Position numbers and translations under genes: made by a program. The notes under the pieces are model-generated. The model had not been told where the DNA came from, searched no databases, and saw nothing but the letters and a program-made list of their open reading frames with translations. Below, one piece after another: positions 42,457-49,665 of a stretch of DNA of 64,000 bases; within the stretch, counting starts at the first letter, position 1, and each line of letters opens with the position of its first letter. The stretch spans positions 124,001 to 188,000 of the forward strand of contig NZ_KB898627.1 in assembly GCF_000377705.1 (NCBI RefSeq), in the 5' to 3' direction. This stretch comes from Salsuginibacillus kocurii DSM 18087. GTDB lineage: Bacteria > Bacillota > Bacilli > Bacillales > Marinococcaceae.

Positions 42457-42755
42457 AAAAAAGGGGCGATCTCAAAAGCCTTTGTAAAGCATTAATCAAT
42501 GGAGCGGCTGCGCAGTCATACCCTTCCTTTGCGCAGTGACGAAGACGGAGTGCGGTGTCACGGCTCATTAGTGCGGCGTGAGGCGATATTAGTGCAACGT
42601 GACTTTATTCGAGTGCGGTGTCATGAGCATTGAGCGCGGCGTCACGCGTTCCCTCTCCTGTATTTGCGATATCGCAGCAGCGCAAACGGAATCACCCAGT
42701 TTTCATATGAGACGACTAACAAAAGGGGCTGCCCTTTTGAGACAGCCCCTTTTTT
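42457..42755. mobile_element. 299-bp element with 24-bp imperfect terminal inverted repeats (MITE-like candidate)
   Basis: 42457-42480 and the reverse complement of 42732-42755 agree at 20 of 24 positions; both begin AAAAAAGGGGC and share TCTCAAAAG. Between them lies the 21-nt array at 42506-42652. The right end is also part of a terminator hairpin. There is no coding capacity. No clear target-site duplication was seen, so mobility is not established. Confidence 0.4.
42506..42652. repeat. 21-nt-period array B (seven units)
   Basis: Seven units of exactly 21 nt. The last five begin at 42548, 42569, 42590, 42611 and 42632, with cores GAGTGCGGTGTCACG, TAGTGCGGCGTGAGG, TAGTGCAACGTGACT, GAGTGCGGTGTCATG and GAGCGCGGCGTCACG. 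The first two are more degraded but in phase. Second halves of the units vary freely. Confidence 0.85.
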
Positions 42756-42756
42756 A
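42721..42756 (-). terminator. Terminator of the PBP gene, bidirectional
   Basis: AAAAGGGGCTG (42721-42731) pairs with CAGCCCCTTTT (42743-42753), followed by T's on both strands. It lies 46 nt past the PBP stop at 42803. Confidence 0.88.
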
Positions 42757-42802
42757 TCATAGAACAAACATTACATCATGCTCATAACTTATATACAGCA
42801 AG

Positions 42803-44920
42803 CTAGTACTCTTCATCTAATGCTTCGTCTTGAGAAAGGTCTTCTTCCTCAACGTCTTCGGGGTCGACACCTTCTTGATATTCTCCTTCACTCGTTCCAT
42901 CGTCTGCTTCATCCGGGTCAGGACGATCTTCTTCTACTTCAAAATAAGCATCGAGCACCTGCCTGGCAATTGTATTTGCTAAACCATCACGGCCCCCATC
43001 ATCTTCTCCATGAGCTCCGGGCACGACGACAGCAAAAGCGACTTCCGGATCGTCATAAGGCGCATAGCCTACGAGTGTTTGGTTATTTCCATCTTGTACA
43101 TTACCTGCAGGGTCTTCTGCGGTAATTTCAGCTGTGCCTGTTTTGGCAGCCATTGTGTAATCAATATCATCAAAATCACTGGCAGCCGTCCCCTCTGAAC
43201 CTTCCACAACAAGGCGCAGCCCTTCCTGCACGCGGTTAATTTCTCCTTCTGTTGCATCAATCCGATTCATCACTTCCGGAGAATGCTGTTTTACTACCGG
43301 TCCAATATCATCTGTATTGTTACTTGGTTCTCGCACTTCCTGGACAAGCCTCGGCTTCATACGGTAGCCATCATTAGCAATGGTTGCAATATGTTGAGTC
43401 AGCTGCAGAGGGGTATACGTATCAAACTGACCAAAGCTAAGAAAAAGAAGTTCACCTGGATTTTGAATTTCTCCTTCAATTCCATCCATTTCTTCTGGAA
43501 GGTCAACACCCGTATCTGCACCTAAACCGAGCTGGGAATAATAATTACGCAACGTTTGAAAGCCATGGTTAGTTTCTGCAAATCCAAGTGAACCTTCCTC
43601 AAATCCAGCTATCCGCATGGCTATTTCAGCCATATACACGTTTGAAGATACTTCTAGTGCCGTAAGATCATTAATCATGCCGAAATTACGCCAAGAACTA
43701 ATTTCCGGAGTCTCCGGTAAATCAATCGGCTGGTCATTAATAGCGGAGCCAGGTTCAATTACTCCCTCATTAAGCCCAGCTAATATAGTCGCGCCCTTAA
43801 CAGAAGAGCCCATCTCATAAGCACTTGATACCGTCCCGAGATGGTCATCATAACCTGCCATACTGAGCAGGTCCCCTGTTTGAGGGTCCATTAATACAAC
43901 ATAAGCTTCTTCTTCATTGATATAGGTACCTGAAGCGGCATTGACTTCTTGCTGAATAATGTTCTCAATCTCTTGCTGCAAGGCCATGTCAATGCTTAAG
44001 ACTAGGTCGTGGCCGCGACTTCCCTCTGTTTCCTCAATCGACTCTTCCCCGTCCTCTTGGATAGTCTCGATCATGCCTTTTTCTCCGCGCAGGTAATCTT
44101 CATACTGATATTCTAAAAAAGTAGTACCAACACGGTCCGAGCGCTCATATCCTTTGGCTACATATTCATCTATGTTTTCACTTGGAATAGAGCCTGTCCC
44201 ACCAAAGAACGATGGGAAAGTATCACCGAATGGATACGCGCGCTCTGAATCACGGAATAAGTCGACATTGTCCATATACTCAAGATTCTCACTTAATTCA
44301 TGAGCTGTCTCTTCATCTATGCTCGTAATACGATGGGGGGAATAATTATATCCGCCAAGCATTTCAGCCCAGATAGCGACACTTTCCAGTTCTTCATCGT
44401 CTATATCGTTTAATTCGTCTTCACCTATCCGTTCCAGCTGTAAATCATACAATTCGTCACCTTCATTGCCAGCTGTTTCCACCTCTTCATCAGTTAGAAG
44501 GTCTTCTGCCTCATCTTCTCTTGTTTGAAGCCAATAATCTTTTATCTCCCGCTCTGTTATGTCATCTACTGATAAATCCTCTACTCCGCTGTCATCATCT
44601 CCGACTTCAATAAATTCAGCCAAACGGTGACTCACTTCAATGCGTTCTTCTTCGTTATCTGGGGTATTGGTATAAGTAACAGACATGACCAGTTCATTGG
44701 AAACCACAATATTTCCGTGCCGGTCATACATTAGTCCCCGCGGTGCATCCATTTCCGCAGTAGTTTCCTGACTTTCATTTAACATTTCTTGATACTCTTC
44801 GCCTTCTACAATTTGTAAATAACCAAGCCTTAATATCAAGATAGCAAATATCAAAAACACAAGGACAAATAATATATTTAAACGCATCGTCGGAAAGAGT
44901 CGACCGATTTTTTTACTCAT
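42803..44920 (-). CDS. Class B penicillin-binding protein (PBP2/PbpA-PbpH-like)
   Basis: Membrane-anchored transpeptidase of 705 aa that cross-links peptidoglycan during cell elongation. A single TM lies at 13-32, the dimerisation (pedestal) domain at about 55-300, and the catalytic domain from about 305. Active-site motifs are SSVK (372-375), SSN (425-427) and KTG in MAAKTGTAEI near 625. The pedestal carries a long acidic insertion (about 105-180) and the C-terminus is a run of Asp/Glu, both exposed outside and consistent with a salt-adapted cell. The start is ATG 44918-44920 after AAGGAGTTACTC; 61 in-frame codons upstream lack a site. Confidence 0.93.
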   Translation of the reverse strand: MSKKIGRLFPTMRLNILFVLVFLIFAILILRLGYLQIVEGEEYQEMLNESQETTAEMDAPRGLMYDRHGNIVVSNELVMSVTYTNTPDNEEERIEVSHRLAEFIEVGDDDSGVEDLSVDDITEREIKDYWLQTREDEAEDLLTDEEVETAGNEGDELYDLQLERIGEDELNDIDDEELESVAIWAEMLGGYNYSPHRITSIDEETAHELSENLEYMDNVDLFRDSERAYPFGDTFPSFFGGTGSIPSENIDEYVAKGYERSDRVGTTFLEYQYEDYLRGEKGMIETIQEDGEESIEETEGSRGHDLVLSIDMALQQEIENIIQQEVNAASGTYINEEEAYVVLMDPQTGDLLSMAGYDDHLGTVSSAYEMGSSVKGATILAGLNEGVIEPGSAINDQPIDLPETPEISSWRNFGMINDLTALEVSSNVYMAEIAMRIAGFEEGSLGFAETNHGFQTLRNYYSQLGLGADTGVDLPEEMDGIEGEIQNPGELLFLSFGQFDTYTPLQLTQHIATIANDGYRMKPRLVQEVREPSNNTDDIGPVVKQHSPEVMNRIDATEGEINRVQEGLRLVVEGSEGTAASDFDDIDYTMAAKTGTAEITAEDPAGNVQDGNNQTLVGYAPYDDPEVAFAVVVPGAHGEDDGGRDGLANTIARQVLDAYFEVEEDRPDPDEADDGTSEGEYQEGVDPEDVEEEDLSQDEALDEEY

Positions 44921-45345
44921 GAGTAACTCCTTATATATACTAAAGTAAAATCCATTGTTCGTATAAAATTTTAGCAAAATCAAACGTGTTCGGAAACCAA
45001 GAACCTCATTATCTCTCAAAATAAAATGGCTATCCATGCGAAAAATAAAGCAGAATACGTCATGAGCGTTCAAAAGTGAGGCTCTTAACTCGTTTGCAGC
45101 CATTCAATATAGTGAATTTCTTTTTCCCTGTCTATAAAGAAAAGGTTCGATTTTTGCTTAGCGGCGTTTGATTGATATGTTAATGGCGATTATGCATCCT
45201 CCTTATGGGGAGAGAAGTTAGTCCCCTGCATCATAATGGCAGGGCTTATTTTGTGTTCTCCTTCATTCCTATTATCACCGAAATAGTCTAAAGAGCAGAC
45301 CACTCCCTCCGCGCAAAAGGAGGAAATGAAACCGCTGAACAAATA
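44921..45345. other. Intergenic, small hairpin only
   Basis: The stretch upstream of the PBP gene has no convincing gene. CCCTGC (45224-45229) and GCAGGG (45239-45244) form a small hairpin followed by TTATTTTG on the plus strand. A six-codon frame MKPLNK with AAGGAGG at 45318 is too short to call. Confidence 0.4.
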
Positions 45346-45385
45346 AAAGCAGGAGCTTTTCTTTTCCGAGCGCTCCTGCTTGTAA
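45346..45385 (-). terminator. Terminator of yhfW
   Basis: AAGCAGGAGC pairs exactly with GCTCCTGCTT; on the minus strand TTTTATTTG follows. About 50 nt past the yhfW stop. Confidence 0.82.
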
Positions 45386-45434
45386 ATACATTTGCAATAT
45401 TAATAAAAGAACATCTCTTAAGCTCGCTTCTGCT

Positions 45435-46976
45435 TTATGGTTTGTTTAATGGTTTAAGCGGTTCAGTTGCCGGACCATTTATTACTCCGCCATCCTTATA
45501 AAAACGGGAACCGTGACACGGACAATCCCAGGTTCCGTCTCCATCATTCCATTCGACTTCGCAACCCATATGGGTACATGTCGTATCCACTATATAAAGG
45601 GTATCATTTTCATCGCGGTACCCTCCGGCACGTTCACCATCATAAGTGACAATGCCACCTTCTCCTTTTGCTAAATCTTCTGGTTTAGTTTGAACCTTTT
45701 CCATTTTCCCTTTTACGAATTCCTTCGCAACATTTGAGTTCTCTTTCACCAACTCTTTCAAGCTTGGATCTGCCTGAAAACGTTCAGGGTTAAAGAGATC
45801 GGCATACTCATTGTCCCGCTCCAATACAAGATCAAGTAAAAGCAGAGCTGCCGTAGTCCCATGGGTCATTCCCCATTTTTTAAACCCAGTTGCTACAAAG
45901 AGGTTCTCTTGGTTTGGGGATAATTCTCCAATGTACGGAACTTTGTCCAATGTAACTAAGTCATGAGTAGCCCACTTATAAGGCATAGAAGTTACCGTAA
46001 AGTTTTCATGGCCATATGACTTTAATGCTTCATAATGCTTAGACATTTCCACCCCTTGGCCGGTTTTATGACTCTCTCCTCCAACCAGAATGAGCTCTCC
46101 ATCTTCTGAAGGAGTAGCACGCAGGGAACGTTTCGGATCCTCCGCACTAATGTACATGCCCGGCGGAAACTTCTCTTCAGCTTGAATGGCTAAAACATAC
46201 GATTGCTCTGGTTTCATGCGGGCAAAATAAAAACCTCTCTCATCTTCAAAAGGAAAATGCGATGCAACGATCACATATTCGCCGGTAACTTGATTATTGT
46301 CTTCGGTTACAACACTTGGGGAATCACCTGATTCAATATCTTTAGCCGTCGTCTCTTCATAAATTTTTCCGCCCATCTCAACAATTTGATCGACGAGGTA
46401 GTTCAAATAACGAAGCGGGTGAAATTGAGCTTGCTTTTCCATTTTTAATGCACCTTTAACTGGAAAAGGAAGAGGTGACTCCTCTTGAAACTCTCCCTTT
46501 ATACCGAGCTTCTCATATGCTTCCAGCTCCTTTTTTAAAGAAGGCACCATATTTTCATCTGTCGTATAGACGTAAGCGTCCTCTTCGCTAAAATCACAAT
46601 TAATGCCTTTTTCTTCGACTAAATCACGGATAAAAATTAATCCTTCATGGTTCGCTTCATAATAAAGCTTTGCTTTTTCTTCTCCAAAGTGTTTAATTAA
46701 TTCATCATAAATAAGACCATGTTGGGCCGTTATTTTAGCAGTAGTATATCCAGTTGTTCCATTAAATAGCTTATCTGCTTCTAAGACGGTTACGTCCATT
46801 CCTTCTTTTGCTAATAAATATGCAGTGGTCAATCCAGTAATCCCGCCACCGACTATGACCGCACTTGTTTGAACATCTTCTTTAAGCGGTGGGAAATCAG
46901 GGGTTTCATCTGCCTTCCGCCAGTAGGATTCGGGTGTTTTCGGCATTGAAACCGATGGGTCAAATGAATCTGCCAT
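45435..46976 (-). CDS. yhfW: FAD oxidoreductase with C-terminal Rieske domain (YhfW-like)
   Basis: Protein of 513 aa. Residues about 35-400 are a DAO-type FAD domain with the dinucleotide motif VIVGGGITGLTTAYLLAKEG. The last 90 residues form a Rieske [2Fe-2S] domain with ligands CTHMGC and CPCHGSRF. Length and order match B. subtilis YhfW. Reaction and partner are unknown; the fusion suggests electron transfer between an amine-like substrate on FAD and the iron-sulfur centre. Start ATG after AGAGGAGGTATAAGTTC. Single-gene unit with a terminator. Confidence 0.88.
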   Translation of the reverse strand: MADSFDPSVSMPKTPESYWRKADETPDFPPLKEDVQTSAVIVGGGITGLTTAYLLAKEGMDVTVLEADKLFNGTTGYTTAKITAQHGLIYDELIKHFGEEKAKLYYEANHEGLIFIRDLVEEKGINCDFSEEDAYVYTTDENMVPSLKKELEAYEKLGIKGEFQEESPLPFPVKGALKMEKQAQFHPLRYLNYLVDQIVEMGGKIYEETTAKDIESGDSPSVVTEDNNQVTGEYVIVASHFPFEDERGFYFARMKPEQSYVLAIQAEEKFPPGMYISAEDPKRSLRATPSEDGELILVGGESHKTGQGVEMSKHYEALKSYGHENFTVTSMPYKWATHDLVTLDKVPYIGELSPNQENLFVATGFKKWGMTHGTTAALLLLDLVLERDNEYADLFNPERFQADPSLKELVKENSNVAKEFVKGKMEKVQTKPEDLAKGEGGIVTYDGERAGGYRDENDTLYIVDTTCTHMGCEVEWNDGDGTWDCPCHGSRFYKDGGVINGPATEPLKPLNKP

Positions 46977-47311
46977 GAACTTATACCTCCTCTTTTCCCA
47001 GTAGGTTGCCCGGTTCCATTCTTTTCATGACTAATGGCTGCCATTTTTATCTTACCCTTTTGTTGGATATTATCTAACGTTCTTTTAAGAGAAAGGAAAA
47101 TTTCTTTGTGATGTTTTATATCAAAAATGTAGTTAAGACAAGTGGTACTTTTATATACTCAATTTAGGCTAAAGAAATAGTGGGGAGTGGCACTCTTCCT
47201 TTCATACACTATACTGAATGGAGTTTCCTACCTATACCCTTCCGCCACTTCCTGAATACGATATGGCTCTCCCCGCTTTGTTTGATTTGATTCAATGAAA
47301 GGATGGGTAAA
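46977..47311. other. Divergent promoter region, no gene seen
   Basis: This 335-nt gap separates yhfW (minus) from the HPr-like gene (plus) and must hold both promoters. No palindromic operator or reading frame stands out. Confidence 0.4.
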
Positions 47312-47569
47312 ATGAAACGAACGTCGGAAGCCTCTATCACGCTTCAAGTTGATGAAAGAACGTTTAGTGAAAACCTTACCAAGATCGCTAAACAAACGAA
47401 TCAATTTGACAGTTATATTTTATTCGAATCAAATGGCCAAACGGTAAATGGTAAGAGTATTTTAGGCCTGTCATCGTTTATGACACCATCCAGATCAGTA
47501 ATCCTTCGTGCTGTTGGTGAGGATTCCAAAGAAGCAGTAGAAGAGATTAAGAAATTATTGCTGACGTAA
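47312..47569 (+). CDS. HPr-like protein lacking the phosphorylatable histidine
   Basis: Protein of 85 aa, the size of HPr. The second half fits well: FESNGQTVNGKSILGLSSF matches the HPr block around Ser46 (NGKTVNLKSIMGVMSL), with Ser49 in the regulatory position. The first half keeps the fold spacing, but the catalytic loop HARP is FSEN (18-21), so it cannot accept phosphate from enzyme I. In that respect it resembles Crh, which has Gln at this position. A regulatory role through Ser phosphorylation by HprK is possible. ATG 47312 lies nine nt after AAAGG. Single gene with a strong terminator. Confidence 0.78.
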   Translation: MKRTSEASITLQVDERTFSENLTKIAKQTNQFDSYILFESNGQTVNGKSILGLSSFMTPSRSVILRAVGEDSKEAVEEIKKLLLT

Positions 47570-47608
47570 AGAAGTCTTTCATCCCCCTGTAAAATGACTG
47601 CTATTAGT

Positions 47609-47639
47609 AAAGACGCCTCTTTTCACAGGCGTCTTTTTA
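47609..47639 (+). terminator. Terminator of the HPr-like gene
   Basis: AAAGACGCCT pairs with AGGCGTCTTT around CTTTTCAC and is followed by TTTAT. Confidence 0.88.
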
Positions 47640-47763
47640 TATTGAAATTCAGGCATGTCGCTTACTTCAAGCTGGTTCTTCCTTAAGCAGCCTCCCTTTG
47701 CGTTGTCTTCACTTCCGTCCATCCTTTACGATAAAAGAACACGATGAGCAGGAGGACCAAGAC

Positions 47764-48912
47764 ATGAAACTTTTACAATTAAGTACAGTAGAAGAACGCA
47801 TCAAGGAACTAGAAAAGGTGACAGCTCGTTTTACTGAACGCGCTGCTGCAGAGGAAAAAGCGTTTCCTTATGAGAACTTTAAGGAGTTAAAAGACCTTGG
47901 CTATCCAGCACTTACGGTCCCTAAGAAGTTTGGAGGAGCTGGTATTTCTTTGCTTGAAATGGTACAACTTCAAGAAACGCTCGGCAAAGCCGATGGATCC
48001 ACAGCTTTATCAATTGGCTGGCACATGGGTATTACCAAGCACTTGGGCGACCACAATATTTGGGAAGAGCACACCTATCAACAATTTGCCAATGACGTCT
48101 TGCACCGTGGTTCTCTCTTGAATAATGCTGCTTCTGAAGCCGGGACTGGGAGCCCTTCACGCGGCGCACTGCCTGCTACTACTGCACATTGGGATGGTTC
48201 CAGTTGGATATTAAATGGGAGGAAAAACTTCACCACCATGGCGCCAATTCTCGATTATTTTGTTGTGAGTGCTACGGTTTCAAATACAGAAGAAGTGGCA
48301 AACTTCCTCGTCCGGCGAGAATCGAAAGGACTAACAATTGAAGAAACCTGGGATTCTGTTGCCATGCAAGGAACAGGGAGCCACGACCTCGTCCTTACAG
48401 ATGTAAACGTTAGCGAAAAGGGACTCGTTCAATATTTATCTCCAGGCAATAAAGGAGCGGCAGGCTGGTTGTTGCATGTTCCTGCCTGCTACCTTGGTAT
48501 TGCCCGGGCTGCTCAAAGCGAAGCAATTCAATTCGCCCACAAACATTCTCCTTCTAGCATTGAAGGGGTTATCGCTGACATACCAGCTGTGAAGCAACGC
48601 CTTGGCGAAATCGAACTTAACATTTGGCAAAGTCAAACTTTATTATATGCAACAGCTCAAAAATGGGATCAAAGCACAGAAGAAGTACGACAGAGCATGA
48701 AAGCAGAGCTGGGTGCCGTGAAGTTAACGGTAGTAAATCATGCTATTCATGTAGTGGACAAAGCTATGCGTGTAGTTGGAGCAAGCAGTTTATCAGAAAA
48801 CAGTCCATTGCAGCGTTATTACCGTGATGTCCGTGCTGGGCTTCATAATCCACCAATGGATGATATGACTATCCTGGCCTTGGCCGATAGAGCGAACAAC
48901 AGAGAAAAGTAG
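47764..48912 (+). CDS. Acyl-CoA dehydrogenase-family flavoprotein (YdbM-like)
   Basis: Flavoprotein of 382 aa with the acyl-CoA dehydrogenase fold: N-terminal helical domain, beta domain with NNAASEAGTGSPSRGALPAT (flavin loop) and VAMQGTGSHDLVLTDVNV, and C-terminal helices. Size and motifs are close to B. subtilis YdbM. Some relatives are FMN monooxygenases or dehydrogenases of sulfur compounds (SfnB/DszC group), and the Glu base of true acyl-CoA dehydrogenases is not obvious, so the substrate is uncertain. ATG 47764 after AGGAGGACCAAGAC gives the family length; the frame is open 22 codons upstream. Confidence 0.85.
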   Translation: MKLLQLSTVEERIKELEKVTARFTERAAAEEKAFPYENFKELKDLGYPALTVPKKFGGAGISLLEMVQLQETLGKADGSTALSIGWHMGITKHLGDHNIWEEHTYQQFANDVLHRGSLLNNAASEAGTGSPSRGALPATTAHWDGSSWILNGRKNFTTMAPILDYFVVSATVSNTEEVANFLVRRESKGLTIEETWDSVAMQGTGSHDLVLTDVNVSEKGLVQYLSPGNKGAAGWLLHVPACYLGIARAAQSEAIQFAHKHSPSSIEGVIADIPAVKQRLGEIELNIWQSQTLLYATAQKWDQSTEEVRQSMKAELGAVKLTVVNHAIHVVDKAMRVVGASSLSENSPLQRYYRDVRAGLHNPPMDDMTILALADRANNREK

Positions 48913-48932
48913 GGAAGAAAAGAGGAGGGCGT

Positions 48933-49214
48933 TTGGTCAACGGCGCCAAGTTTGGAATTCTGTCAAAAAGTGGATTACGGATTAACGGAAATGACACGTT
49001 TCGTTTGAAACTGATTGAACCAGACCGTTCTTCACCTTTAAAAGCGTACGTGGGGCCGCGGAACCCAAAATCGCTTGGCCCTTCCGCTCTATCATCTGGT
49101 TGGTGGTTAGGTGAAGAAAGTACACTTGAGAGGGATCCAGCTGCCGCAAACCTGGATTTTCTTCCCTTTGCTCCATCCATAAATTACCTGTTATTTCGAA
49201 TAGACGAACATTAA
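48933..49214 (+). CDS. Doubtful ORF, 93 aa
   Basis: An open frame begins with TTG at 48933, four nt after GAGGAGG, and ends inside the 3' end of the convergent membrane gene. The product (KSGLRINGNDTFRLKLIEPD and on) is Pro- and Ser-rich in its second half and matches no family I know. The opposite strand is also open here. It may be a real small gene downstream of the YdbM-like one, or a decayed sequence; I favour the latter slightly. Confidence 0.25.
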   Translation: MVNGAKFGILSKSGLRINGNDTFRLKLIEPDRSSPLKAYVGPRNPKSLGPSALSSGWWLGEESTLERDPAAANLDFLPFAPSINYLLFRIDEH

Positions 49215-49427
49215 GGAAGCTACAAACCAGAAGATGGGAAGAGCTTCATATGAAAAATAACCAAAATAGCTGACATCCAAGTGCGGAGATAACATCCAAA
49301 AATATAAAAATAAAATTTGAGCAATATAAAAGCCTTTTGGTAACAATTTATGAGTAAGGCACAACACTCCATAAAACATGGCTAACCATACCAAGTTAAA
49401 GGAATACATAACAAATAATTCAAACAT
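49191..49427 (-). CDS. Small membrane protein, 78 aa
   Basis: Protein with three hydrophobic segments (about 3-25, 32-50 and 55-75), rich in Phe and Tyr. The family is not recognised. The start is taken at ATG 49425-49427 after GGAAGTAGGGA; two further ATGs upstream would add a basic stretch. It is on the same strand as fapA but 160 nt away and past a strong terminator, so independent. Confidence 0.6.
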   Translation of the reverse strand: MFELFVMYSFNLVWLAMFYGVLCLTHKLLPKGFYIAQILFLYFWMLSPHLDVSYFGYFSYEALPIFWFVASLMFVYSK

Positions 49428-49586
49428 TTCCCTACTTCCTTTCATGATGAAATGCTTGAAACCGTCCCTAAGCTTAGCCTCAAGCTGGCCTTTGCATAAG
49501 CTCAATAAGCCAATGTTCTTTTATTTTCCATTATATGCCGCACCTTTTTTTAGTTCCCGCCCCTTTTGAATTTTAGAAAACAGCCT

Positions 49587-49625
49587 AAAAAACCAGGGAT
49601 CACTAAATTAGTGCCCTGGTTTTTT
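49587..49625 (-). terminator. Terminator of fapA, bidirectional
   Basis: AAAAAACCAGGG pairs with CCCTGGTTTTTT; inner CACTAA/TTAGTG extends the stem. A model intrinsic terminator. Confidence 0.92.
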
Positions 49626-49665
49626 ACCCATGCCTATGAATTTGTGCCTTGTCTAAAAGGTGAGC

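Noticed and set aside
42506-42652. CRISPR array
   Set aside because: The whole 21-nt unit is the repeat; there are no unique spacers of regular length and no cas genes in the window.
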